27,892 nt of DNA from JBEBXQ01 sp040391535 (lineage in GTDB: Bacteria; Bacteroidota; Bacteroidia; Cytophagales; Spirosomataceae). Numbering within the stretch: the first letter of the stretch is position 1; each line of letters opens with the position of its first letter. Positions 1-6,965 of the stretch are shown in pieces. Made by a program: the position numbers and the translations under genes. Where the stretch lies: the NCBI GenBank assembly GCA_040391535.1, contig JBEBXQ010000056.1, positions 1 to 27,892 of the forward strand, read 5' to 3'. The notes below the pieces were generated by a model. That model searched no databases. It was not told the origin of the DNA and saw only the letters and a list, made by a program, of their open reading frames with translations.

Positions 1-863
1 TAAGGATTTAATTTCCATATTTTATCTGAGAATGGCAGATATTCAGGGAGTGCGGCCGAGCCATACCATTTGTAAAGTTCAGCCTCCAGTAATTCAGCCG
101 CAATGGCCGGGTCGGTTTTTAATAAAGCGTCCGCTTCTTCCAATGTGCTGACATTATGAAGGATAAAAATTCCTCTGTAGTTATTATCATTTTTACCCAT
201 AGGACCGGCAATAATGAGCTTTTGCGCTTTTACCAGACTGTTAATATTGTCGAGATGCCCTCTGAAACTGCTGCTGATGAATGCCTTGTCGGTGGTTTTA
301 TTGGGTCCTGTTTTCAGGATAACAAGTATATAGCTTTTCATGCCGTAATCGTCAGCTCCCAGTCTGGTGGCCAATGCGGCATCGTAATCAGGATTTGAAA
401 TGCTCGTATCTTTGCGGACGGGGATGCTGTTTTGTTTCATCATTGTGTAGCGGTATTCTTTTTGTTGTCCGCCTGATATTGACACTGAGATTTCATCATC
501 AGATAGTTGCTGATATACGATTTTTCGCGGAAAATCATGATCCGGGTTTTCAAAAGTATAGGTGCTGCCGGTTCCGGTTAATTTAAAATCAATGCTTTTA
601 CCCTTGTTCTGATTGAGGACTGTAGCTGTATAAACGATATCATTTTCCTTACGTGTGATATCTGTATATTCCGAAATCAGGATTTGTCCGTCCACCATCT
701 TATAAGAAAAACCTTTCAGGGTATTTTCATTGAGTAAGTCCCAGTGTTCAAACAGATCACTTTTATCGGCTTTCCAGGTTCCTTTAAGGAACAGGGGTAT
801 GCCAGGCTGACTGAAACCTTTTTGGATCAGCATCAGCAACAGAAGAGTAAGCACAGGTTTCAT
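1..863 (-). CDS. Secreted DUF6265 + YciI-like fusion protein (3' end cut by window edge)
   Basis: Read on the minus strand from the ATG at 863-861; 287 codons are open and the frame runs off the window (the last two bases are TA, so the stop may be right at the edge). Residues 1-18 form a hydrophobic signal peptide ending near FSQ. Residues about 25-150 resemble DUF6265: a GTWKAD start, then YTATVLNQNKG and a FENPDHDFP motif typical of that family. Residues about 185-280 resemble a YciI/YCII ferredoxin-like domain, with the RGHLDNINSL and LIIAGPMG segments. Such a fusion suggests an exported small-molecule-binding protein, but no substrate can be named. The gene lies 33 bp after the 183-residue gene and is probably cotranscribed with it. 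Domain calls rest on motif memory; the reading frame itself is secure. Confidence 0.8.
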   Translation of the reverse strand, partial: MKPVLTLLLLMLIQKGFSQPGIPLFLKGTWKADKSDLFEHWDLLNENTLKGFSYKMVDGQILISEYTDITRKENDIVYTATVLNQNKGKSIDFKLTGTGSTYTFENPDHDFPRKIVYQQLSDDEISVSISGGQQKEYRYTMMKQNSIPVRKDTSISNPDYDAALATRLGADDYGMKSYILVILKTGPNKTTDKAFISSSFRGHLDNINSLVKAQKLIIAGPMGKNDNNYRGIFILHNVSTLEEADALLKTDPAIAAELLEAELYKWYGSAALPEYLPFSDKIWKLNP

Positions 864-896
864 AATTTATAGCAGGATAAAGTAAGTACTCATTAA

Positions 897-1448
897 TTAA
901 TCCCTGAATTGTCCGGGCAAAGTATTCACCACCATGTTAAACGGAATTTTCTGACGCAGTAATGAAATATAGCCATCGATTTTGTCAGCGTATTCAAGAT
1001 GATAATCTTCGTGAACCTTATTCCTGACCAGCTCAATGAGCTTTTTGACGGTCCGGGCCATGCGGTTATCATATGTCTGGTAATAGCTCCCGAGCTTTGA
1101 TGGCAGCGAAAACTGATAATCAATGACCTGCATGATCAGTTCTGCTTCCAGGTGCGGTTGTTTTACTATTTTAGTAAAATCTGCAATATATTTCAGACAG
1201 GCGGTGACCGACCGCGTGCGGCGCATGGCTTCACTTTTACCTTTAAAAGGTTTTTCAAACAGGTTCAGCAGTCCTTCCTGTGTCTGTTCGAATAGTTCCT
1301 GAGCTCCTGATTGAGGGTTCAGATAATAAACCTGCAGGTATCCCCACAGGAATTTATCTTTTCCCGCAAATTTGAGAATAACCTTCTCAAGATCATTTTT
1401 TGAAAGCTCCCGGACCTGCTTTTTAAATTCAACTGTAATTTTTGGCAT
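897..1448 (-). CDS. Conserved-looking alpha-helical protein of unknown function
   Basis: A 183-residue protein starting at ATG 1448. It is rich in Lys, Leu and Glu and looks entirely helical, with no signal peptide or membrane segment. Residues about 75-150 contain regularly spaced Arg and His positions (MRRTRSV, NRMARTVKKL, HEDYHLEYADK). I do not recognise a family. The upstream bases contain TAAATTTG only a few bases before the ATG, which matches the -7 element but lies too close to the start to be convincing. It is followed after 33 bp by the DUF6265/YciI gene, so the two may form an operon. Confidence 0.7.
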   Translation of the reverse strand: MPKITVEFKKQVRELSKNDLEKVILKFAGKDKFLWGYLQVYYLNPQSGAQELFEQTQEGLLNLFEKPFKGKSEAMRRTRSVTACLKYIADFTKIVKQPHLEAELIMQVIDYQFSLPSKLGSYYQTYDNRMARTVKKLIELVRNKVHEDYHLEYADKIDGYISLLRQKIPFNMVVNTLPGQFRD

Positions 1449-1690
1449 GTTCCAAATTTATGAAATTGCCGACGTTATTACTAGTTAACGTAAGTTCGGG
1501 ATAAGCTTACAACCTGAAAATATCAACCTTTCAGGCTTCTATGAACATTATCTTCTTGCTGCTTCTATAATCATTCCGGCAATGCAACCACCTATTTATA
1601 TCGTACCCATGTCAGATTCTCTCGGAAAATCCTGATGCTCCTGCCGGGGCTATGTATTGAATATTAATTTGTGGAAATGCAGGCCCCTGA

Positions 1691-1721
1691 TGTTATTGTC
1701 TTATTTCACCCACTTCGGGGT
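1691..1721 (-). repeat. Degenerate hairpin-tail repeat, possible copy D
   Basis: On the minus strand ACCCC-GAAG-TGGGT is followed by GAAATAAGACAATAACA. Four of five stem pairs form and about 10 of 17 tail positions match copy B. It is close enough to copy A to be a decayed relative, but chance similarity is possible. Confidence 0.35.
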
Positions 1722-1743
1722 TTTTAGATTTTTCTCATTTCTT

Positions 1744-1773
1744 TTTTCTATAATCATGCCATCCCTTCGGGAT
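1744..1773 (-). repeat. Hairpin-tail repeat, copy A (minus orientation)
   Basis: Read on the minus strand: stem ATCCC / GGGAT around a GAA loop, followed by the 17-nt tail GGCATGATTATAGAAAA. Copies B and C on the plus strand share the layout and tail length. The second stem base pair is T-A here, G-C in copy B and C-G in copy C, so the stem is kept while its sequence changes. Confidence 0.75.
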
Positions 1774-1965
1774 TCTTGATTAACGTCAGTTCCCGATTGG
1801 AAATCCCGCATAGGGAATCCTCGATTGGGAATTCCGGATGAAAGTAATAGCATCGCTTTGCCGCTGAATAGTTGTTAATACTGAAGGTAAACGGTCGGTT
1901 GACCAATGATTGTACCATAGAATCAATTGAATCAATCAGTAAAATGCCGGACAGGTATCAGGTAA

Positions 1966-1995
1966 AGCCTGAAGGGCTGAAATGATTATAGAAAA
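1966..1995 (+). repeat. Hairpin-tail repeat, copy B
   Basis: Stem AGCCT / GGGCT around GAA (one T-G wobble at the loop end), followed by the tail GAAATGATTATAGAAAA. The tail differs from copy A at two of 17 positions. Confidence 0.75.
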
Positions 1996-2016
1996 TGAAT
2001 AGCCATGATAGGCTAA

Positions 2017-2047
2017 ACCCCGGAAGGGGTGACAGGATTGTAGAAAA
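2017..2047 (+). repeat. Hairpin-tail repeat, copy C
   Basis: Stem ACCCC / GGGGT around a GGAA tetraloop (GNRA type), followed by the tail GACAGGATTGTAGAAAA. It lies 21 bp after copy B in the same orientation. Confidence 0.75.
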
Positions 2048-2225
2048 AGGACAGCATACCCGTTAATTGAATCGTGAAGTGGTGGGGTATGATCCTAAAT
2101 CCGGACTAGAAGGTAGTCAGGTTAGCAAAATTACCTTGTTGTACTATAATACCATCAAAAATTTCTTCATCTGTGTAATTTTGTTGAACGTCTTTACTAT
2201 TATTTGCGATAAACCTTTTATAATA

Positions 2226-2735
2226 CTATTTGTTTATTTTATGAGAAAATATGTAAACTATCAAGGGTAGTAATAGAATATAAGATACAGACAGAATTAA
2301 AATATTGAAGTAATTATCCTTTATTTCATTTGTAGTGAAAATTGTCAGGAGACTTAAAAGTATAAAAATAATCACTATAAATAATTTCAGATACCTCATA
2401 GTGTTTGCTGCTTTCCTATATTCTGATTCAGCATTTTCAGGGGTAATCTCAGTCAGATAATTGAAATATCGTGGGAAAAAACTGATAAACGTTAATAATA
2501 AATAAAATATAATGGCTAGTCTGGGCGGGGCTAGTAAAGAACTTTTATCCCCATATGCATCAGGATTTCCTTTTGTATCGAAGTGTATAGGTATAGCATC
2601 AGTTATTATAGTATATAAGTAGAGTGTATTTGCCCAATATGTGATTAAAAGTGCTAATCCAAAAATTTCCAATCCCTTTTCATATGGAGTTATTGTTAGA
2701 CTTACTCTAGGTCTTTTATGTATTTTTTTTACCAT
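2226..2735 (-). CDS. DUF1648 domain membrane protein
   Basis: A 169-residue membrane protein starting at ATG 2735. Four hydrophobic segments are visible, near residues 20-45, 68-90, 112-132 and 142-163. The PIHFDTKGNPDAYGDKS segment between the first two is the DUF1648 signature found in SdpI-like immunity proteins and other small integral membrane proteins. The N-terminus is basic (KKIHKRPR) and presumably cytoplasmic. The gene is visibly more AT-rich than its neighbours and sits between a repeat-filled gap and the stump of an SRPBCC gene, so it may have arrived by insertion. Function is unknown; a transport or signalling role would be a guess. Confidence 0.75.
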   Translation of the reverse strand: MVKKIHKRPRVSLTITPYEKGLEIFGLALLITYWANTLYLYTIITDAIPIHFDTKGNPDAYGDKSSLLAPPRLAIIFYLLLTFISFFPRYFNYLTEITPENAESEYRKAANTMRYLKLFIVIIFILLSLLTIFTTNEIKDNYFNILILSVSYILLLPLIVYIFSHKINK

Positions 2736-2807
2736 ACTAATTCAATTTACATTTAATTATAGAGCTGATATTAACCCTGATTAAGTATCGCTGAGCAATT
2801 ATATATC

Positions 2808-2972
2808 TTACTTTTGGATATTAGTAACTGCTTTCCAGGGTTTAGGTGCCCACCATTGATCAAGCAAATGGCTCTCAGTCCACGCTTTCCATACTTCAGC
2901 CTGTGAGGCAGAAAATTCCCTCGTAATCAACATACGTTAACGATGGGCATCTTTTGAAAAAATGGCCTTGGT
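2808..2972 (-). pseudogene. Remnant of an SRPBCC (AHSA1-like) gene following arsR
   Basis: Directly after the ArsR stop codon a minus-strand frame reads TKAIFSKDAHR, then an in-frame TAA (2939-2937), then RMLITREFSASQAEVWKAWT and SHLLDQWWAPKPWKAVT before ending at TAA 2810-2808. This is the typical N-terminal third of the AHSA1-type SRPBCC proteins that form operons with ArsR regulators; intact members run about 150 residues and continue past the WWAPKPW motif. Here the rest is missing and the sequence passes into the upstream region of the DUF1648 gene. A 41-residue peptide could still start at ATG 2933, but it is too short to fold as the domain. The truncation is seen directly; the cause, deletion or insertion, is inferred. 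Confidence 0.8.
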
Positions 2973-3295
2973 TACGATCCGTTATTTGTTTTTTGGTTTA
3001 GAAACAATTCATCCAGCTGTTCAAATTTGCTTTCCCACATTTTCTGAAAGGGTTCCAGCCAGTCTATGACTTCCTTCATTTTCTGTGGGTTAAAATGGTA
3101 ATAAATCTCCCGACCTGTCTGTTCCTGCCTGACGAGCTCACATTCTGCGAGCACTTTTATATGTTTTGAGACGGCCTGCCTGCTGCTGTTAAAATGTGCT
3201 GCCAGCATATTGGGGGTCATCGGCTGCAGGGCAATCATACCCAGGATCGCCCTGCGGGTAGGGTCGGCAATAGCCTGAAATACATCTCTTCTCAT
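2972..3295 (-). CDS. ArsR-family winged-helix transcriptional regulator
   Basis: A 107-residue protein from ATG 3295. It begins MRRDVFQAIADPTRRAILGM and contains the recognition region FNSSRQAVSKHIKVLAECEL (residues about 36-55) and the wing REQTGREIYYHF. This is the SRPBCC-linked ArsR subgroup: it has only one Cys, in the ECELV segment, not the ELCVCDL metal site, so metal sensing is unlikely. The C-terminal EPFQKMWESKFEQLDELF helix is the usual dimer helix of this subgroup. Two tandem inverted repeats cover its own promoter just upstream, so it very probably represses itself. Its usual partner gene, an AHSA1-like SRPBCC, survives only as the remnant downstream. Confidence 0.92.
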   Translation of the reverse strand: MRRDVFQAIADPTRRAILGMIALQPMTPNMLAAHFNSSRQAVSKHIKVLAECELVRQEQTGREIYYHFNPQKMKEVIDWLEPFQKMWESKFEQLDELFLNQKTNNGS

Positions 3296-3313
3296 GAGGG
3301 TACTGAATCTTAA

Positions 3314-3331
3314 TGCAACTTATTGGTTGTA
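3314..3331. promoter_or_regulatory. ArsR operator O1
   Basis: TGCAAC-N6-GTTGTA, an 18-bp near-perfect inverted repeat that begins 19 bp upstream of the arsR start codon and overlaps the expected transcription start. It has the same half-sites and spacing as O2. Confidence 0.65.
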
Positions 3332-3361
3332 AATATATGTGCAACAATTCGGTTGCGCAAA
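3330..3361 (-). promoter_or_regulatory. Bacteroidota-type promoter of the ArsR gene
   Basis: On the minus strand TTTG (3361-3358), 20 bp of spacer, then TATATTTA (3337-3330). This fits the phylum consensus TTTG-N19..21-TAnnTTTG with one mismatch in the last base. The predicted transcription start falls about 25-30 bp before the ATG at 3295. Confidence 0.6.
3340..3357. promoter_or_regulatory. ArsR operator O2
   Basis: TGCAAC-N6-GTTGCG, 26 bp from O1 centre to centre and lying exactly in the spacer between the -33 and -7 elements. Together with O1 it suggests cooperative binding of two ArsR dimers. Confidence 0.65.
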
Positions 3362-3514
3362 TGGAAAAATAAAAAATTTTTATACCAGTAACGTGATTTC
3401 TCCTGATGACTTACAAAGCATGTGCCTGGAAAGAGGGAAGAAGTAACAAAAATATCATCATTTGAAAGCCGGATCTAAACAGAATAACCCGGATCTTACA
3501 GCTGATCTCCTCAA

Positions 3515-3991
3515 TTATTCCTTTTTTTCTGTCATTTCTTTCGGAAATTTATCGGCAATAAGGTTAAGGTAGATACCATGCTCAAGATAGGCCTTTAATC
3601 CGTCCAGTACGGTGGTGAACCCACCGGTTACATCTTTGATAACATTGAGTAATTCATTGCCGGTTTGTGTAAAACCATAATTTTTGATGACCACATAGGT
3701 GGCATCATCATTGATGGGATGAAACCTGAATTCAACGGTAGTGGGTGGGGTATCCCATTCAATAGTAATGATCTCATCCGGGACAATATCTTTTACAATA
3801 ACCGGAATTTTAATACCATACATTTCCCATTCCCATTCAACGGTTTTCCCGGGTGCAAGTTTGTCACTTCCTTTGGTAAACCAGAAATGCCGTGTAACAG
3901 CCGGATCAATAAAAGCTTCAAATACCAGCTCAACCGGTTTTCTGATGAGCATCTGGGTTTCTACGAACGGATTATTGATTTCGTTTTCCAT
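3515..3991 (-). CDS. SRPBCC-family (AHSA1-like) protein
   Basis: A 158-residue START/Bet v1-like helix-grip protein from ATG 3991. It opens FVETQMLIRKPVELVFEAFI, the standard first strand and helix of AHSA1 domains, and continues with TRHFWFTKGSDKLAPGKTVEWEWEM and the strand DEIITIEWDTPPTTVEFRF. The C-terminal helix is GFTTVLDGLKAYLEHGIYL. Such proteins bind hydrophobic ligands, but the ligand is not predictable. It follows a second SRPBCC gene after 27 bp and precedes arsR, which has its own promoter. Confidence 0.88.
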   Translation of the reverse strand: MENEINNPFVETQMLIRKPVELVFEAFIDPAVTRHFWFTKGSDKLAPGKTVEWEWEMYGIKIPVIVKDIVPDEIITIEWDTPPTTVEFRFHPINDDATYVVIKNYGFTQTGNELLNVIKDVTGGFTTVLDGLKAYLEHGIYLNLIADKFPKEMTEKKE

Positions 3992-4018
3992 GAGCCTGCA
4001 GTTGTTTAACGATATATA

Positions 4019-4465
4019 TTATGAAGGTTTTGTATAGGGAATGCCTGTTTTAGTCTCTGCATATTGTTTCAGGCTTTGCAAAAAGGTTTCCCAGCCTTTT
4101 TCACAAATCTGAAAACATTCTTTTTCGGGTGTTAAACCATAGTGAGTAACGGATAATCTGGTATGGTTATCTTCTTTTTTTATATCCCATTCAATAATAG
4201 TATTCACCCATTCCCGATTCCCTTTCTGTTCGGGAATATTTATTACCGCATCCTTACATCTCCAGGTCAGTTTTTTTTGGGGTATACTATCTTCTATCAT
4301 TATGGTTTTAAAAGTATCCCCAAAACGAACGGTAAATTCATCGCCCGCATCCAATGCCTTTCCTGAAAAGTCTTCACTCCACCAGCAGGGAATTTCGCTG
4401 GTCAGTGCCTTGAACAATTCATAGGGCGTTGATGTTGTTGTAAAATGATAGTGATAGTTTTTCAT
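4019..4465 (-). CDS. SRPBCC-family protein
   Basis: A 148-residue protein starting at ATG 4465. It begins with MKNYHYHFTTTSTPYELFKA and carries IPCWWSEDFSGKALDAGDEFTVRFG, the variant of the SRPBCC fold common in Bacteroidota proteins annotated as activator of Hsp90 ATPase-like. The final helix is CEKGWETFLQSLKQYAETKTG. It is the first gene of a two-gene SRPBCC unit (27-bp gap). A 16-bp palindrome sits 61 bp upstream of its start. The exact role is unknown. Confidence 0.88.
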   Translation of the reverse strand: MKNYHYHFTTTSTPYELFKALTSEIPCWWSEDFSGKALDAGDEFTVRFGDTFKTIMIEDSIPQKKLTWRCKDAVINIPEQKGNREWVNTIIEWDIKKEDNHTRLSVTHYGLTPEKECFQICEKGWETFLQSLKQYAETKTGIPYTKPS

Positions 4466-4525
4466 AGCGCGTCAATGTTTTATAACACTTTAGCAATCAG
4501 TAAGGTAGTGAATTTCTCATACAAT

Positions 4526-4541
4526 TCATTGATTTCAATGA
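4526..4541. promoter_or_regulatory. Palindrome upstream of the SRPBCC pair
   Basis: TCATTGA-tt-TCAATGA is a perfect inverted repeat with 7-bp arms, 61 bp upstream of the ATG at 4465. Size and position fit an operator for a dimeric regulator. It does not resemble the TGCAAC half-site of the nearby ArsR operators, so another regulator would be involved. Confidence 0.4.
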
Positions 4542-4654
4542 TTAACATAAAATCAAAGACGGCGATATCCGGCACATTCTGATTACAATGCCCATGACTA
4601 ATTCATCAGAAATATTTCCATTTCTGAAACCGGTTATATTTTAGTGAAGCGAAT

Positions 4655-4978
4655 TTAAGCGGTTTTCATCTGAAAGATATCAGACGAAGCCCCCAGCAGC
4701 GTAAGTACTTCCACCTTATGAGCAACGCTCATCCCTTGCTCGTCTCTGTTCATCTGGAATCGCCTGAACGAAGGCAGATTCAATACAATGGTCTGTATGT
4801 TTTCATTCAGATAGGTGGACTGGTGTAAAAATGTTACACCATCTTCTTTAAGGTAAACATTATACTGAAACTCATCTGAATTCAGATTTTTGAAATCCTG
4901 AAGAAAATGCCGGATGTTTTTTTTATTTTCCTCTACAAAAGATGGTTTAACGGTGTAGGATACAATGACTGTGATCAT
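4655..4978 (-). CDS. ABM/YgiN-like dimeric alpha-beta barrel protein
   Basis: A 107-residue protein from ATG 4978. It opens MITVIVSYTVKPSFVEENKK and has the strand-helix-strand rhythm of the antibiotic biosynthesis monooxygenase (ABM) superfamily: FQYNVYLKEDGVTFLHQSTYL, then the helix IQTIVLNLPSFRRFQMNRDE. Members include quinol monooxygenases and heme-degrading enzymes, but many are uncharacterised, and no catalytic residues can be assigned here. It stands alone between the SRPBCC pair and a gene-poor gap. An AT-rich region precedes it, but no promoter matches the consensus well. Confidence 0.78.
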   Translation of the reverse strand: MITVIVSYTVKPSFVEENKKNIRHFLQDFKNLNSDEFQYNVYLKEDGVTFLHQSTYLNENIQTIVLNLPSFRRFQMNRDEQGMSVAHKVEVLTLLGASSDIFQMKTA

Positions 4979-5344
4979 AATTGTTTTTGTAAAATATTGG
5001 GAAATATCTTACTTATAAACAGTTTTGTATATTCGTTTAGTTCTTTTATTTATAAAAAAATTACCTTTTATCAAAAGGGTGATCATTTTAATTACGGTTT
5101 ATCCTGCCATCAGGACGGAGGCTGTTGCGGTGCACTCTCCTTTCGGCTGTTCCCGGTCGGAATAAAGGCTGGTAAAGTATATCAGGAGGGTATTCTAATC
5201 ATCAATCACAAGGCCTGGTGTTGTCAGGTTGGTTTCGGTTGCTTTTCTGCCATGTGGAAATGAGCCTCTCTATCTGATATTTTCATAAGCGCACTTTGCT
5301 TCTTCCGTTGGTATAGCCAGGTTCTGCCCGGCCTGAAAGTGTTG
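4979..5344. other. 366-bp gap without a recognised gene
   Basis: The part near 4979-5080 is AT-rich and should hold the promoter of the ABM-like gene. The part from 5085 to 5344 is GC-richer and oddly gene-like in composition, but no frame on either strand gives a recognisable protein and no known RNA family is apparent. A short TCCTG-ccat-CAGGA hairpin lies near 5101-5114. Confidence 0.4.
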
Positions 5345-6673
5345 TTAACCATTCTCTGGGCTGGCTTTCTCTGACTGGTTGTCTGGACCATTGCTTTCTT
5401 CAGCAGCTTTCTCTTCCATCTGGGCTGAAATAAACGGAATGCGGGGAGCCAGAAAATAACCCGTAAGGCTGGCAAATAAAATAGGTGTAAAATAGGTAAA
5501 ACCTGTAAGCGCAGCCAGCAGGATAGTGGTACTCATAGGTGTGCGGGTTACGCAGGAATTGATGGCGGCCATACAACTGATGATAGTCAGCGTAAGGTTG
5601 ACAGAAGGTATAAACTGATGAATAATTAACCCGATGGTAGCACCGGTGAAGAAGAGCGGGATAATGAACCCGCCGCGCCATCCGGATGTTACGGTAACCG
5701 CAATGGCAACAATTTTGAAAACGAGCAAGGGAATTAAAACCTGAAGTGTTAGCGGATGAGCCAGCAGTTCATTCATTTGTTCATGTCCGAAATACCTTGT
5801 CAGCGGGAAATAATAAGCGATGATACCCAGTAAAATACCGCCGGTAAATGTTTTAAGGTAAATCGGCAGCGGACGTTTTTCGAAAATGTATTTGAAAAGC
5901 CTGGTACAGTAAATAAAACACCAGCCAATGACCGTAGCTATGGCTCCGAAAGTAACGGCATAGGCAAAGTCAAAAACGCCTGCAAACTGATAAGTGGGTA
6001 AATCCCAGGTGGGCCCCAGTCCCAGATGTACAATCAATGCAAAGACCACATAGCTGAAGCTGCTGGCCACAAGGGCCGGAATAATAGCCTTATAATACAG
6101 AACTGCATGTTTATGATGCAGTATTTCCAGCGCGAAAAGGCTTCCGCCCAACGGAGCACCAAAAAGCGCAGTAAAACCTGATGCCATACCGGCTATGCTT
6201 AATGAACGTAATTCTTCACCTTTCAGCCGTAGCATTTTCCCCAGCCAGGTTCCAGTCGATCCGGTTACCTGCACCAGCGGAGCCTCTGGCCCGAGACTTC
6301 CTCCTGACGCTACACATAACAATGACGACAGAATCATGGATGGATTGTTTTTGGGATCCAGCTTTCCTTTATTAAATCTTATGTTATTGACAATCAGTTG
6401 TATTTCCCCCGGATCGCCGAAAAAATGAATAATAAGACCGGCAAGAAGTCCGCAGGCAGCCATCAGCGGAATTACAGTCCATCCCGTAAATACAGACAGC
6501 TGATGAGTCAGTAATTCGAGTATTATCCAGTAACCACCGGCTATGACGCCTCCGATTAATCCTAGTAATGCCCACGAGAGAAAGGTTCTGCTGAAAACAA
6601 ACGGATTAAAGCGTATCGGCTGATCCAGAATGTTCAGATAAGTAATAAGTTTTCTTTTGCGTTTGGTTTTCAC
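5345..6673 (-). CDS. ClC-type voltage-gated chloride channel/antiporter family protein
   Basis: A 442-residue polytopic membrane protein with 10 or more hydrophobic segments. The start is GTG at 6673; no ATG is nearby in frame. Residues 124-132 (GGSLGPEAP) correspond to the ClC selectivity/gating motif, with Glu130 as the likely gating glutamate. The GWRGGFIIP segment near residue 345 is the second conserved ion-pathway motif, and the CVTRTPMSTTIL region is the last conserved helix. The N-terminal Ser-Pro-Glu motif of classical ClC proteins is not obvious, so this belongs to the divergent prokaryotic ClC branch, and whether it is a channel or an H+/Cl- exchanger cannot be told. The C-terminal 35 residues are hydrophilic. 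Confidence 0.92.
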   Translation of the reverse strand: MKTKRKRKLITYLNILDQPIRFNPFVFSRTFLSWALLGLIGGVIAGGYWIILELLTHQLSVFTGWTVIPLMAACGLLAGLIIHFFGDPGEIQLIVNNIRFNKGKLDPKNNPSMILSSLLCVASGGSLGPEAPLVQVTGSTGTWLGKMLRLKGEELRSLSIAGMASGFTALFGAPLGGSLFALEILHHKHAVLYYKAIIPALVASSFSYVVFALIVHLGLGPTWDLPTYQFAGVFDFAYAVTFGAIATVIGWCFIYCTRLFKYIFEKRPLPIYLKTFTGGILLGIIAYYFPLTRYFGHEQMNELLAHPLTLQVLIPLLVFKIVAIAVTVTSGWRGGFIIPLFFTGATIGLIIHQFIPSVNLTLTIISCMAAINSCVTRTPMSTTILLAALTGFTYFTPILFASLTGYFLAPRIPFISAQMEEKAAEESNGPDNQSEKASPENG

Positions 6674-6836
6674 TATTTTATCCGGGCTGTGCCGGTATTT
6701 TGGTCATGAATGAGACCCAATTGGTAAATAAGTAAGCAGATTGAATTCCGACGCTAAATTTAAAGGGTTTATCTTGGAATAATACATAAATTCATGAAAA
6801 ATAATGTGCAGGACACCAGCGGAGCTTCTGATTTGT

Positions 6837-6872
6837 AAAGCACTAACCCTGGGAACAGATATCCTGTGCTTT
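6837..6872. other. Inverted repeat before the DsrE-family gene
   Basis: AAAGCAC at 6837-6843 is matched by GTGCTTT at 6866-6872, separated by 22 bp. It ends just before a TATATTTG box. It could be an operator or a weak attenuator; stem length alone does not make it a terminator. Confidence 0.35.
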
Positions 6873-6875
6873 ATT

Positions 6876-6883
6876 TATATTTG
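6876..6883 (+). promoter_or_regulatory. Possible -7 element for the DsrE-family gene
   Basis: TATATTTG matches TAnnTTTG perfectly and lies 82 bp upstream of the start codon. No TTTG is found at the expected -33 position, so this is only a candidate. Confidence 0.4.
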
Positions 6884-6965
6884 GATCAGGAAGGCACCAG
6901 GCTTACTGAATTTCAGCGTGGGCAGGGAGCATACAGCATTACCATACTTCAAAATTTTTTAAATA

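Larger units (their letters stand above)
1449..2225. other. Gene-free stretch rich in short repeats
   Basis: About 780 bp without a convincing gene. Apart from the hairpin-tail repeats listed separately, it holds an imperfect direct repeat (CCGATTGGAAATCCCGCAT at 1793-1811 and TCGATTGGGAATTCCGGAT at 1820-1838, 15 of 19 alike), a short tandem GAATCAAT duplication near 1919-1937, and two related segments near 1483 (TTAACGTAAGTTCGGGAT) and 1780 (TTAACGTCAGTTCCCGAT). It looks like a site where small repeats and possibly remnants of mobile DNA have collected. A 67-codon open frame at 2067-2270 starts with TTG and has no recognisable features. Confidence 0.6.

Noticed and set aside
2067..2270. 67-codon open frame on + in the repeat-rich gap
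   Set aside because: Starts with TTG, has no recognisable features and runs over the end of the DUF1648 gene on the other strand.
2226..2735. Bacteriocin-immunity (SdpI) function for the DUF1648 protein
   Set aside because: Only the DUF1648 part is recognisable; no toxin gene lies nearby, and the ArsR protein alone is not enough to suggest an SdpRI-like pair.
4907..5263. 118-codon open frame on + with several Cys residues
   Set aside because: Its first part is antisense to the ABM-like gene, composition is erratic and no family is recognised.
5085..5344. Possible structured RNA or riboswitch downstream of ClC
   Set aside because: The TCCTG hairpin is short and no riboswitch consensus (including fluoride) could be matched; position after the gene also argues against a ClC leader.
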